64,000 nt of DNA from Tenodera sinensis. Its lineage: Eukaryota; Arthropoda; Insecta; Mantodea; Mantidae. Location: NCBI GenBank assembly GCA_030765045.1, contig CM060974.1, positions 54,076,339-54,140,338 on the forward strand. Reading direction: 5' to 3'. Of this stretch, positions 22,001-34,590 are shown piece by piece; position 1 is the stretch's first letter; each line of letters begins with the position of its first letter. A program made the position numbers and the translations under genes. Below the pieces are notes generated by a model that worked only from the letters and a program-made list of their open reading frames with translations, was not told the DNA's origin and did not search any database.

Positions 22001-22462
22001 GTGCTGAGGTAAATTGAGCTCATTTTGAACATTTATTGTATTGTAACAGTGATCAAGAACAGTAAAGCAATGAAGAACATTTAACACCATTTTATTATCA
22101 ATCCCACACAATAACCTGTTACTTATTTCACACTCTAAGAATATGTATTTCTGGCACAGGTTATCTCGTATAACATTTATTTGTTATGGTCTCCTGTATC
22201 ATTCCTATTAGCTTGGGCACTGAAGTTTTGAACATGCTGTATATTACCTAAAGATTTCTTGAAAAGTAAAATTTGCAGAACTTTCATTAAAACTGGAAAG
22301 TTCTTTCTTTAAAACAACTCAAGTTTTCTTTGAACCAGATACCTCAGGCAACAAAAGCCATATCAAGATGTAAGATGTAAAATAAACAGTTAATTTCATT
22401 AAATGGTTTACTTACGAGCATTTCATATGATCGGTTTGCTCCACACGCTCTTTCGTGGTGCA
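22001..22462. other. No feature recognised
   Basis: AT-rich sequence between the mariner relic and the inverted R830 copy. I see no coding signal. Confidence 0.4.
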
Positions 22463-23590
22463 GTTTTACTTTCTCTACTACTAAGTAGAGGAAGTATTGT
22501 ATTCCACCCAAACATTCAATGTCGAGATTTCACCAGAAAAATGTTTTGAGGCCCCCTTAATCAAAAAAAAAGCTTTGTGTTTGTGTCTGCCAGTCTGTGG
22601 ATAACATAACTCAAAACTGAAAATTCAGTTAAAAACCGAAGTGGATATTTATGTTTAATGGCTTTCAAGGATGTGACACAAAGATTTTGATGAAAATTGC
22701 TCCACTCTAAACTACCCTTTACATGAAAAATTTGTTGATAATTGTGATTTTCTTGAAAATGGCTCTCATTTTGATTAAAATGGCATGTTTGAGATATTTT
22801 GATGGCAAATGAAGTGTATATTTTGAATTTTCTGGCTATAGTCTATGTAGTCCTGTTTGCTCTGGATGACTTAAATAACTTGTAAACCGTTAAAGATAGA
22901 AAAAATGTTGTTAGCTAATGCTGGATTTCTGATAATGAAGTCATTAATCCTCTTGCTCTCCAATATTTAATATATTGATAGAGCAATAGCAGTACAGTAA
23001 CCGCTTTTTAGAGAGCACCATATTTTTATGTTTTGGCGGTCACATCACTCTCTCACAACCTCCAGAATGTCTGGAGGACCACACCTGTCATTGGTTTACG
23101 GGTCTCACCAACCTGACCGGGAGAATTAACAAAATAAATTCACCGACCATATCCTCTGATTACCAATCAGAGGACTTATTACATGCCATGACAGGTCAGC
23201 ATGTTAGGGTAAATGTAAAAATGTAGATCTCGCTAAAACACACAATTTATGTACCAATAATTTTGTTGTAGAGTGAACCATTTCGGAGATATTCCTTGTT
23301 ATTTGTATACGTTTTGGAGAACTTACACTTCTGTCAAATGGAACATCTTTATTCGTTTTTTTTTATATGTTAACTATGCAAAGGGAACGGAATTTGAAAG
23401 CTTTAAAGGATTTGACTATCGCTCAAAGCCTGCTGTATTCCCATATTCCTCTTGCACCTACAAGGAAATCAGCAATAAGATAATTTCTGCAAATGTTTAT
23501 CTGTATTAACATGAAAATACAGGAATAAGAGTTTGTAAGAATCGTTAGTAAGAGTAGAGAAAGTCATGTGAGTGCAACACATCAGATTTT
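22463..23590 (-). repeat. R830 copy 3, inverted, with an insertion
   Basis: Minus-orientation R830 from TTTTACTTTCTCTACT (right end) to AAAGTCATGTGAGTGCAACAC (left end). It is interrupted at about 22912-23222 by a LINE derivative: the frame of homology stops at AACCGTTAAAGATAG and resumes at ATGTAGATCTCGC. About 18 bases of R830 are missing at the junction. It forms an inverted pair with copy 4 across ~530 bp. Confidence 0.85.
22912..23222 (-). mobile_element. LINE deletion derivative: 5' leader fused to 3' tail
   Basis: The plus-strand left ~55 nt (TGTTGTTAGCTAATGCTGG...) equal the LINE B 3' tail at 13105 and 62085. The right ~190 nt (GGACCACACCTGTCATTGG, ACGGGTC, CACCGACC, GTCAGCAT, GTAAATG) match the 5' leader of LINE A at 17190-17400. 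All coding sequence between is missing. Read on the minus strand the element is leader then tail, about 310 bp, with A-rich AAAAATG at both ends as a possible target duplication. Confidence 0.7.
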
Positions 23591-24119
23591 TTACAGATAT
23601 GTTGTAAATAACCTGCTCATTTAGTCTAATTATATCCTTCTTAATGCATATTTATACTTTCACAAATACAAAGTTCTTGCCTTCGATCTCAAAGATTGCT
23701 ATGGTAAAAGTAACATAAAGGTTCCAATTATACACAATTATTATAAAACTCTTCCTTCTGAGTGAAGCAGTACATAAGTTCATTAGAAAAACCTTGTGGT
23801 GGTAACACTAGGCCATTAAACAGTATTTTAAAATACAATGTTTTTTAACATTACTTCTTCTGTAGCAAAATAGTTGTTAATATTTGTCTGCATGCCATAG
23901 TTCAGTGTGTATATAGAAGGCAAAACCGATGAAAAACCTGACATACACTTTCAGCAGAACTTACCTTAATGTTATGTTAAATACTCCTTGAATTTCTGTC
24001 GAAATTCCTTCCAACCACCAGTGTTCATCTTTAATTTCTATTTTAGCTTCCATTTCATTGTCATGATTGCCTTTGTTAGACTTCCTTAGAAGATATTCTC
24101 TGATCCAGTGAATAAAAGT
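23591..24119. other. Spacer between inverted R830 copies
   Basis: AT-rich, with no recognised gene. It is the loop of the large inverted repeat formed by R830 copies 3 and 4. Confidence 0.4.
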
Positions 24120-24868
24120 CTGATGTGTTCCACTCACATGCCTTCTACTCTTGTACTAACTATTCTTACAAACTTTTATTCTTCTATCTTCTTCGTAATA
24201 GTTAAGATAAACATTTGCAGAAATTATCTTATTTCTCATTTTCTTATAGGTGCTAGGGGAATATGGGAATACAGTAGGCTTTGAGCGATAGTCAAATCTT
24301 TTAAAGCTTTGGAACTCCATTCTCTGCAGGTCAAGAAATAAAAAAGTGAATAATGATCTTGCATTTGAGAAAAGTTGAAGTATTGCAAAACTCAAACAAA
24401 TAACGATTATCTCCCCAATGGTTCACTCCACAAAAAGTGCATTTGAACATAACTGTGTGTTTTAACGAGATCTACATTTTTGTATAGTAAGATCTGGTCT
24501 GTCTCTTACGATTTACTAGGTACACAAAAGTCATCATGAGTAAACAGGACTACACAGGTTATAGGTAGCCAGAAAGTTCAAAGTATAAATAATTTCATTT
24601 GCCTTAAAAATATCTTAAACATCTTAAGCATTTTAATCAAAATGTTGAGTTATTTTTGGGAAAATTTAAATTTGCAAAAAATTTTCCAAGTCACGCGCGT
24701 GCCACACACACACACCTTTTCCTATAACTGCATTTGTTTTATTCAGGGGACCTTGAAACATATTTCCAATGAAATCTTGACTCCGATATTTTGAGTGGAA
24801 TACAATACTTAGTAGAGGAAGTAAAAATGTGTGTGTGTGTGTGTGAGGGGGGGGGGGGGGGGGGGGCG
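24120..24868 (+). repeat. R830 copy 4 followed by (GT)n(G)n
   Basis: Diverged but near full-length R830, from TGATGTGTTCCACTCACATG to TGGAATACAATACTTAGTAG. At about 24825-24868 it runs into a GT microsatellite and then a poly-G run of about 20. The other full copies here have only A-rich text at this edge. Confidence 0.8.
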
Positions 24869-25424
24869 GGCTATGGATCTAATGCTCAGGGGTTAATGTA
24901 GGGGAGAAAAATTTTCTTCCCTTGACACTTGTAGCCATGACAAGAGGCATCGATAGTACAAGTCGTGAGGTTCAAATTGGTATACCTGAAGTCCCGACCT
25001 TTCATTGTTATCAACACAGTGGAAATAAGAGGTGTATCGGGGCGCAGGCAATAGGAACGAGGTAGTTGAAGTGGAGAGTTGAGTGTAAAATTGGGTATAG
25101 TTAGCCGAGGAGGCTACATATCATTTACTCATAGGGGATGGTGTTGGCATTGCAACTTGTAAGAATTGGTGCTGTGTGATGGACATGTAAATTAATTTTT
25201 CTGAGTGTAGAAAAGCCTAGCTTCAAGTACGTAGCAGTACAATAGTGTTCCTCCACTGCAATATCCTGGAAGTCAGTATTTGATTCTGACACAATAAAGG
25301 CAGTGCTTAATTTGTAGTTGTTTCTATGAGAAGTGTTTGGTGAAAATGCTAAAATAAGTGCATAATTGCAAGTCAGTGTAATATGTTTTGTGTACAAGTT
25401 GAGGCCTTCATGGCCGGCACCTTA
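24869..25424. other. No feature recognised
   Basis: Mixed-composition sequence left of the double foldback. A minus-strand frame at 25125-25397 shows no family I recognise. Confidence 0.35.
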
Positions 25425-26565
25425 ATGATTAAATATACTAACCAAGCTTGTAGGCCATGGTCTAGTGGGTTTGTGGGATCCCAGCATTTTTCCAAAGACT
25501 GTGCTTGGCATCTTCACAGGTGATTCGGTGACTGATCAGAGCTCGAATGAGTTTTCGTTTCTTTCTTTTCCCCTTCCAAGTGGAGGAAAAATCAAGGGAT
25601 GGACTTACTCTGACTGTACTGGGATGGCACAGCCAGGAGTGTAGGCTGTGCCCGAAGGCATTACTCACTAGAAAACCTCCACTGGAGATAATTCAAGGTG
25701 AGGAAGTGCAGCAGTGAATCTTCAGATTCTGGGAGCAGATATATTAGCCGGCCACGGGCCTGATTCAGGTGAAAGTAGGTTGCCAGGACGCAAACATGAC
25801 CATGGTCCTGATTGCGCCCTTGGGAATTCATAGCGAGCAATGAATAAGGTACACTGAGATTTTGGATGGAGACGACGTCTTTGCATCAGTTGTTGCCATA
25901 GTGCAGTCCTAGAATAAATGGACACAGTCATTAGCTATTACGATAGAATACACATGTTATATTGGTTCATTCGGACTGTGTGAGGTCTCTCGTCACTTTT
26001 TTCAACTGAAGAAAAATCCATTTATGCACGTGCCCAACTGTAGTGAGATGGCATAGCCAGGAGTGCAGACTTCACCCGAAGGCACTACCCACTGAAAAAT
26101 CTCCACCGGAGAGAATTTAGGTGAGCAAGTGCAGGAGTATAGCTATTACAAGAAGAATACCTTTTTCTATGACTGGTGGGTGGGACCTATGCAGTGTCGT
26201 GTTCTGTTTGATAAGCATCAATTGGCGAGTTATCAAAAAAAAAATTTCATCTTGCCTTCTTGTTCCTTTTGTAGTACTAGTAGTACAAAGCCTGGATACC
26301 AGTACTACAAAAGAAACAAGAAAGCAAGAACAAAGGTGTTCCTTTGGACAACGCGCCAATTGATGCTGACCAGTCAGAACACGATACTGGACAGAGGCCT
26401 GTTCAGTCACATAAATAGGGGTTTACCCTCAACGAAAAACTCATTCGAGCTCTGATCAACCAGCGAATCCCCTATGAAGATGCCAAGCGTAGTCCTTGGT
26501 GAAACATCTGAAACCTGCAAACCCACTAGACCACGGCCTACAAGCCCGGATAATATGTTTATTCA
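25425..26565. mobile_element. 1.1-kb foldback element with an inner palindrome
   Basis: Terminal arms of ~135 nt pair. On the left CTTGTAGGCCATGGTCTAGT at 25448 pairs with the complement near 26522-26544, and CTGATCAGAGCTCGAATGAG (25533-25552) pairs with CTCATTCGAGCTCTGATCAA (26441-26460). Inside, 26193-26395 is a second hairpin with arms of ~95 nt around GTAGTACTAGTAGTAC. A ~140-bp block at 25575-25720 is repeated directly at 26000-26140 (GGCACAGCCAGGAGTG versus GGCATAGCCAGGAGTG). No transposase is seen; open frames on both strands mirror the palindrome. The superfamily is unknown and no clear target duplication was found. Confidence 0.8.
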
Positions 26566-27084
26566 TCACATTTTCGTGTGTTCGACAAGACGTCCTTTGG
26601 AAAGCATCTCAGCTATAACTAAAATGTCTGACAATGAATTTTCTAGCTATTATTTGTCCAAGTTGAAGCAAGTACCATATTTTGCCTAGAAGACTGTTTG
26701 CTACCAGAGTGGTAGGAAGGGTATCTGTTATTTCATTGCTTCATATATGTAAGGAAGTTTGGATCACACTTCAGTGAGTTGCCGTCTCCGAAATACTTTG
26801 CTAAAGGGAAGTGGTGGTTTACGTGAAGTTTCATAAGTGATATAATTTCTGTAGAGAAATGCAACTGCAGTAACAGACTAAGGTAGAAAACATTCATTCT
26901 GATAAATAGATCCAGGCCAGTGGTAAAGCAAACAAGTACAAGCACAAAGAGGCGGTGTTGAAGATTGTTGCAATTACACTTCTATAAGAATTAATATATT
27001 GATTCATATACTAGAGATGCGTCGATCTACACACTAGGGTTGTTTGCGATATATGATAAACTAAGATCCGCACATTATCATAAA
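26566..27084. other. No feature recognised
   Basis: No gene or repeat was recognised between the foldback element and the next mariner relic. Confidence 0.35.
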
Positions 27085-27720
27085 ACACCCTCCATCAGTG
27101 GTGATGTTCTGTCTGATGGCCCTGAGCTTGGGCTATTCAACTACAGTGTGGCTTCCACTGGAGAAAACTAGTACGAAGTACAGGGAGGTCCAGTTTATTC
27201 CATTCTGCTGTCAGACTTTCCAGAGCCCGTCCACAGTTCGAGGTCATCTGCTTCCAAGGGCCCTTTTCAGCAACCCAGATGCATCTGGTGATTAGCAGGA
27301 ATGTCGTTGAAAGATGTGGACGTATTCTAAATTCGCTATGTTCTCCAACAACTTGTTAGTTGAAGTGAGTTGTATGGCTTGGTACCTTATCCTGGTGCAG
27401 CCAGACTTTATTTATGTCCGCAGTACTGAGAACAGGGATTTCTGTGCCGAAACTTCGTGTCTGGACTTTAGTCTGATAATATGCTGAGTTGATTTTCACA
27501 TTTATATGACATGGCAAATTACTAATTTGTCATTGTAGTGGCACCCTGCTATTACCTACCATGAAACCCCTAGGAAAACCTTCCTTTGTTTCCATATAGC
27601 AACTTCCAAATTCTTTTTCTCCCCTAGGTCGTAATGTACAGGTTGACCCAAGCATACCGACAACCCTTAGTATGTTGTGCAGGATGGCAAATTGACCAGT
27701 TTTCAATAACATTAGAAAGA
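27085..27720 (-). pseudogene. Mariner transposase C-terminal half, relic
   Basis: The minus strand reads INKVWLHQDKVPSHT (second catalytic D in HQD), then in shifted frames a diverged third block, then AEWNKLDLPVLRTSFLQWK. The latter resembles the C-terminus of one mariner lineage. Upstream (27720-27500) the text is more decayed, with TKVQTRSFGTEIP before the HQD block. Several stops and frameshifts are present. It is a different lineage from the relics at 5.3-6.1, 20.6-22.0 and 61.1-61.9 kb. Confidence 0.65.
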
Positions 27721-28600
27721 ATTTATATTTCTTTTACGTAATAAATTCACGCTAAACATTCAATTCATACAATGTTCTATGACTGAAATAGAAATGCCAC
27801 ATTACATTAATACGGTTTCCTCTACTCATTCGCACACTTTTCTTTTATGAAAGAAAATCACACTTTTTTTCCTCCACTCCCTCTTCTACAAACAATTCAT
27901 ACAATTTTCCATATAATTACGTAGACTTCCACGGCATTTGTCCATTACTTTTTCATATGTTTGAAATTGAAATGCAGCGCAGTACATTCACACGGTTTTT
28001 ACTCGCGTTTCTTTTACAAAACACAATCCATTAATCTTATCCATTTAACTGTAGGTACAACGTAACATTCACATGCTTTCCCCTACTCACTTTTCTTTGC
28101 CATAATAAATTCACGTATCCTTCCTTTCTTGCCCTTAAAACTCTACTAACTTTTCTTTTTTGAAATACGATCACATTTTTCTTTTTAATTAACGTCCTCC
28201 AACATTGTGTCATATCGGACGAATGAAATGAAATGGGTGAAATTATGCTCAAATGAGCCCGAGGTCCATGAAGCTCTAAGTTACCCGACATTCGTCTTCT
28301 CAGAGTAGGAGAAACCTCGGGAAAAAACCTTACCGGATAACTTACCCTAAGCGAGATTGGAATTCGCGACCTCTTGAACGTGAGGCAGACACGCTAACCA
28401 TCACGCTACCGAGGTGGGCCACATTTCTTTCTTTTTCCCCTTCAACATACCTACAATTCACACAGTTTTCTATGTCTAAAATAGAAATGCAATACATTGC
28501 ATTCATTTTGCCACATGTACCGTTCTTCCGCTAATTCCTAACTCAGTTTTCACATCCCTTTCGGGGGCACTTCAGACTAAGAGATTCGAATAGACGTAAT
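27721..28600 (-). repeat. Tandem ~120-bp repeat, inverted, with a SINE inside
   Basis: Minus-orientation units of the array family at 1715-5130, marked by TTTTTACTC or CTACTCAC, TTTCTTTTATGAAA, ACACAATC and CAAACAATTCATACAATTTT. They are more diverged and show no A/B higher-order pattern. A SINE (28205-28425) interrupts them. Confidence 0.75.
28205..28425 (-). mobile_element. tRNA-derived SINE in the array
   Basis: On the minus strand GGCCCACCTCGGTAGCGTGA starts a tRNA-like head, with GATGGTTAGCGTG (A box region), a CTCACG anticodon region suggesting a Val(CAC)-type origin, and GCGAATTCCAATC as a decayed B box. The body then runs through CTCGGGCTCATTTGAGC to about 28205. Confidence 0.65.
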
Positions 28601-29830
28601 CGTTAGAGAGATACGCAATGGAGTGGCAATCCATTTAAAGCCAAACATCCCGAATTCGAATACCAGTCGAATGTGCCTGTGGTAAACGATAGGGAGGGAC
28701 CAAGTAGAATAACCGGTGTAGTGGCAGGCCTGTCAGCTAATAGGATTACATTTGACTGCAGTTACATGGACTTTGTTTCTTATTCTTAAAAACATATTTG
28801 TTGAAACATTTTAATATTTTCACAACATATGACAGCTGCAAACACTTGAATTCTATTTAGGTTAGCATAACAACAAATTAGGAGCCAGTAAAGTATCTCA
28901 AAACTTAAATGTATGTGTTGCTCATGTATCACACTACCCATTGAAGGGTTAAGATCATTTTCTAAGCAATAGTAAATATAGGTGTTAATGAACTACACCG
29001 AAATAACTCGAGAGATTACAGATGTGACTGATATAAGTAATTTGAAATAGGCAATGTATGGTCCGCCACTAAACATAACACAGTTATATGACGTTGAACA
29101 CATTAATGTCAGATGCTGATAAGTTGGTGGTGAAATAAAGCTGGTGAGAAGTTGGTTGAGAATGTCTTTAAAAGTGCTACCTGGGTATAGAAATGTCGAT
29201 TTTCGGCGGCTCGTTATCAGCGTTCCCAAGATTTGATGCTACAAAAATCTCTCAAATCTTGACTATTCACGTGACAGTGCGACACTGAACAACGATTAGC
29301 TGCTGCCTTGCGTTGAGAAGCCTACTCTAGAGACGATTTCTTGATTGTTCTTGTGGCTCAATTCGTAACCTCAAAGGTTGTAATCCCAAAGTTCATGGGT
29401 TCGTTTCGTACCATGCAGTTACTATTTTTGCTTTCGTTTTTATTCCATATGAATTAGACCATTAATACTACTATCGTTTCCTTGATTCGGTTCACACCAG
29501 AAATCTTAAATAGGTACCTACGACAATCGCAATGTTGCCATGAAAATTAAAGTCATAATTTCAAGCAGCTCCTTTAAAACTGCCGTGAAGTCTTAAATGT
29601 ATTTATGCTTTTATTCTTTCCTTGACCTTTTAAACTACTTTCAATTCTGAAGTGCACCATATGAACGTATGAAATAGGTTTCAACTTTTTGTGAGCAAGA
29701 ATTGTAATAATTCTATTGACGTATTGAAATAAAATTGTATACCTTGAAACATAATTTAAAATGTAGATCAAAACAGCATTAATAGGCTCTACTTAAAATA
29801 AAGAACAAGAGAAAAAAAAGTAAATTAAAA
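28601..29830. other. No gene recognised
   Basis: AT-rich. At about 29350-29410 the text GTGGCTCAATTCGTAACC followed by GGGTTCGTTTCG resembles tRNA A and B boxes and may be a SINE head, too decayed to classify. Nothing else is recognised. Confidence 0.35.
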
Positions 29831-30656
29831 ATGTGATGTGTTGCACTCACATGACTTTCTCTACTCACATTCTTATAAACTCTTATTCCTATATCTTCGT
29901 GTTAGTTGAGATAAACCTTTGTACAAATTATCTTCTTGCTTATTTCCTTGTAGGTGCAAGGGGAATATTAGAATACAGTAGGCATTGTGCGATAGTCAAA
30001 TCTTCTAACGCTTTGAGATTCCGTTCTCTTTGCACACTTAACATTTAAAAAATGAACAACGATGTTCCATTCCACGAAATTTTTAAGTTTTCCGAAACTC
30101 ACACATAACAAGGAATATCTCCGAAATAGTTCACCTTACAAGAAAATTTATTCAGACATAAATTGTGTATTTTAGCAAGATCTGCTTTTTTTTTTGTATA
30201 GTATGATTTGGTCTACCTCTAAAGGTTTACCAGTTATGCAAAAGTCGTCCAGAATAAATATGACTACAGGGGCTATAGCCAGAAAATTCAAGATATACAT
30301 TTCATTTTTCATAAAAATATCTCAAGCATATGACATTTTAATCAAAATCGTTAGTCATTCTCAAGAAAATCAAAATTTTCTAAAAATTTTTCACGTAAAG
30401 GGTAGTTTAGGGCGGGGCTATTTTCTTCAAAATCTTTGTGTTGCATCCTAGAAAGACATTAAACTTAAATACCAACTTTGGTTTTTAACCGACTTTTCGT
30501 GTTTGAGTTGTGCTACCCACAGACAGACACACGGACCTTTTTTCTAAAAATGCTTTTTTTGGATTCAGGGGTATCAAAACATATATTTCCGGTGAAATCT
30601 CGACATCGAATTCTTGGGTGGAATACAATACTTCCCCTACTTACCAGTAGAGAAGC
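29831..30656 (+). repeat. R830 copy 5, full length
   Basis: Starts TGTGATGTGTTGCACTCACA and ends TTACCAGTAGAGAAG. With copies 6 and 8 it defines the full ~830-bp unit. The stretch ACTTTCTCTACT near the left end is repeated in inverse form at the right end (AGTAGAGAAAGT in other copies), a possible short terminal inverted repeat. Confidence 0.88.
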
Positions 30657-31020
30657 AAATGAGACTCGAAAACTATGACGACCTTATGCTCGAACGCTAA
30701 CGTTATAATCACTGCGCCAAAGAGGTACACTGGAAAATGGTCTTCCTTTTCGTGTGTTGCGCTCTCGAATGGTTGATATTAGCCAGTGTTGTACTGGCAC
30801 TTTATAAACTTATAGCCCTAAGTTCGAAATTTGGTCGAATGCATCATGTCTTCTATCTCAAATAACTTGTTTAAGACATCTCCATATTCTCTGAAAATAC
30901 TTCGGTGTAGTTCATTAACATCCTGTATATATGCATCCCAAAACCAGCTGATCGATCACTTCAAAATTCGGCATATATGTTTAATGAATAAAGTTTGTAT
31001 ACTGTCCATTTTGCTATGCA
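30657..31020. other. No feature recognised
   Basis: Spacer between R830 copy 5 and an inverted tandem array. CTCGAACGCTAACGTTATAATC near 30690 is faintly tRNA-like on the minus strand but not convincing. Confidence 0.35.
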
Positions 31021-31795
31021 ATATAACATTCTTATAGTTTTTTCTACTGGCTTTTCTTTTACTAATATATTCACATATCCTTCCCTACTCGGCCGTAATG
31101 TCTTAATGTTCACAATTCATAGAATTTTCTAAGACCGAAATAGAAATTCTACATATTACATTTACGCCGTTGTCTTTACACTTTTCCTTTATGGAACACA
31201 ATCACATTTCTTTCTCTTTTCCCCTTCAACATACAATTGATACAATGTTCCATTATTGGAATAGCAATGGCACATATTACATTACCACGGTTTTCTTTAC
31301 ACACTTTTCTTTTATGATGCACAATCGAACTTCTTTTTCTATTCCCTCTTCTAAAAACAATTCATACCATTTTCCATATATTTGAACTTGAAACTGAAGT
31401 AGAAATGTCACATATTACATTAACAGTTTTCTCTACTTGCGTTTCTTTTATGAAACACGACCACATTTGTTTCTTTAACCCGTCTTCTACAAACAATTTA
31501 TGCTATTTTCCATATGTTTGAAATTGAAACTGCAATGGAAATTTCACATATTACATTCCGCGGTTTTCTTTACATACGTTTCTTTTATGAAAGACAATCA
31601 CACTTCTTTCTCTATTTTCACTTCTACAACAATTCCTACAATTCCTATATGTTTGAAATTGAAGTGCAACGCAGTACATTCAAACAGTTGTTTTTACTCA
31701 CGTTTCCTTTGCGAAACAATCGCATTTCTTTCTCTATCACATTTTCTACAAAGAAGTCATAAATTTGCCATATGATTGACATAAAAATGCAACGT
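31021..31795 (-). repeat. Tandem ~120-bp repeat, inverted array
   Basis: About six diverged units with ATTACATT, CGGTTTTCT, TTTCTTTTATGA, CACAATCAC and TTCCATATGTTTGAAAT landmarks, all in minus orientation relative to 1715-5130. It lies ~0.4 kb after R830 copy 5, again placing array sequence near R830. Confidence 0.75.
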
Positions 31796-33258
31796 AGTAC
31801 ATGCACTCAGCTTTCTGTACATGATTTTCTTCCTGTGGTATTTGCGGTTGTTCAACAGCCCTATTACATAATGTTTTCCAGGTGTATTTATTTATTTTGT
31901 TTATATTAAGTTCTTTATAGTTTTCCATGTAAGTCTAAAAGCCGTGGGGATGAAATCATTGAACCATGGGCAATGTCGGATATTTCAGCAAGTCTCTTTA
32001 TAGGAGGAAACGTCCTAGAACTGGGAGGGTCAGTTTGTGGCTCTAGAAGAGACATGAACTCTATAAGACATCTTGTAGGGTAAGATGTAGATGTTAAATT
32101 TTATCACACTTTTCCTAGAGCCGTCCGGTAATAAAAGAAAATATAGAAAAGAAAAGGCCAACAACCCTACGGTAACAAATGTACTGTACAGATAGTAGGT
32201 TTAAATGTTAAAGGTTATTAACGATTATTTAAACCATTTCACATGATAGCTTTATTTGTCAATAATGTTCGCATAATAAACTGTCTCCAGGAATACCTAA
32301 ACACTTTTAAATGTGCCACTTTAACCTAAATAACACAGCTGATGCCAACATTGTTGCAATTACGACATTGGATGAAATGTTTAATCGTGAGCAACACAAT
32401 GCTACCCAATGCTACCCTAACACATCTTTCCCTACTCGCACTTTTACTCTCTGCTCTTTCTTTATCTATACTCCTTGTTGTTGATTTGACTGTTGTATAT
32501 ACTTGACAACAGTCTTCGGGGATTGAAGCTTGAAGCTCTTTGGAAGAGCAACCACACCTGTAATCTGACAATTTAACAAATCAATATGTGTTTCAGAGAA
32601 ATTGGAGGTTCTATTATGCTCGCCTCATTTTATTGTAGTTTTTAAATAACGGTGGAATGTACCTATGTAACTATTTGTGTTAGAAGTAGATTCATTTCCT
32701 CGTCTCCGTAAGTAAAATTAAATGTCATTTTGACTCTGCTTAATAAATTCTTATATTCCAGATATTTATCTTTGGTGGCGCATGTAAACATTTACAGTAT
32801 GAGATAAAAATGTCAAGTACGAAGGAAACTTGATGGCAAACATTTTGTCAGATTACTTTCCCTTAGTTTGTATTTATGAAAACCTTAAAGCTTGTATCGT
32901 TGTGGATGACTTGTATTTCCAAGGAAGTTAAATTATGTACAGAAACTGGTAAAAGTTTGATACCTACGTTATAAAATAAATGTGGAAAAACACATTTAGT
33001 GAAGCATAAGCAAGTATATGAATTAACAATCAGGTACAACAATTGTACTATAAGAAAAGTATGACGTACAAGGTTTCTAGGGCTCCGAATAAATGAGTTT
33101 AGCTAGAGAAATCATAAAACTAACTTGACATTTTGCATAAAGAAATTTAAAGAATCTGCTTAAGAAAAACATCTTAAGAGCAGCACTCTCTGTACAGATA
33201 CAGAATTATTTTCTGGCACAATTCAGCACATAGCGAGCAAGTGTTTACATTTAAAAAA
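31796..33258. other. No gene recognised
   Basis: AT-rich intergenic or intronic DNA. Frames at 31746-31928 and 32326-32571 (minus) have no recognisable domain. Confidence 0.4.
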
Positions 33259-34119
33259 AATCTTATGTGTTGCACTCACATGACTTTCTCTACTCTTGTA
33301 CTAATCATTCTTATAAGCTCTTATTCCTATATCTCCGTGTTAGTTGAGATAAACATTTGTACAAATTATCTTATTGCCTATTTCCTTGTGGGTGCAAGGA
33401 GAATATTAGAATACAGTAGGCTTTGAGCGATAGTTAAATCTTTTAAAGCTTTTAGATAGTGTTCTCTTTGCACACTTAATATATAAAAAAATGTACAACT
33501 ATGTTCCATTACACGAAAGTTTTAAGTTTTCCGAAACCGACACAAAGAACAAGGAATATGTCCAAAATGGTTCACTCTACAAAAAAAAAAAAAAAAAGTA
33601 TTTTGACATAAATTGTGTATTTTAGCAAAATCTACATTTTTTGTATAGTATGATTTGGTCTACCTCTAACGGTTTACCAGTTATGCAAAAGTCGTCCAGA
33701 GTAAATACGACTACAGGGGCTATAGCCAGAAAATTCAACATACACATTTCATTTGTCATGAAAATATCTCAAATATATGGCATTTTAATCAAAATCGTTA
33801 GAGCCACTTTCAAGAAAATAAAAATTTTCGAAAAATCTTCCAAGTAAAGGGTAGTTTAGGGTGGGACTATTTCCTTCAAAATCTTTGTGTCGCATCCTTG
33901 AAAGACATTAAACTTAGATACGAACTTTGGTTTTTAAGCGACTTTTCGTTTTTAGTTATGTCATCCACAGACTGACACACACACACACTTTTCTAAAATT
34001 TTTATAAATGCTCTTTTAGCATTCAGGGGGTCTCAAGTCATAATTTCCGGTGAAATCCTAACATTGAATTTTTGGGTGGAATACAATACTTCCTCTACTT
34101 ACCAGTAGAGAAAGTAAAA
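33259..34119 (+). repeat. R830 copy 6, full length
   Basis: From TCTTATGTGTTGCACTCACA to TTACCAGTAGAGAAAGTAAA. It contains an A16-17 run near 33580 and an 8-9 repeat CA tract before the TTTTCTAAAA block. Confidence 0.88.
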
Positions 34120-34590
34120 GATGCTGAAAGAAAACAATTAAGAGACCTGATTAATTTGTTGCAGGATTACATACTCACTCCCCATGTACTGTGGAGGATT
34201 CTTTGATATCTTGTCTACAGGAAAATATTAAATATATAGGGCAGATTACACTTGATGGTGATTTACAACATGTTGTGTAGTTTAGACTTGCAGTGGTAGT
34301 GGCTTAAAAACTCATTTTTTCCCCCTTTCTTTCTTACAAAGACAAAGGGAAATAATATTATTCTTGGTAGTGGTTATACTACTAGTCATAATGCGTGTTC
34401 CAAATTGTATGACATGTTTAATGTCCCTGACTCTGCTTGCTGTTGGGCCAAACAAACACTTTGCAATTGTATTTTGCCTAGAAACTAATTCAGACATACA
34501 CCCAAAACACAAAAGATTAAAATAATTAATAATGTATTTCTAATGAAGTTAAATTATGTACAGAAACTGGTAAAAGTGTGATACCTAAAG
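34120..34590. other. No feature recognised
   Basis: AT-rich, no coding sequence recognised. Confidence 0.35.

Noticed and set aside
26117..26455. Frames of 80-108 codons on both strands
   Set aside because: They mirror each other because the DNA is a palindrome at 26193-26395.
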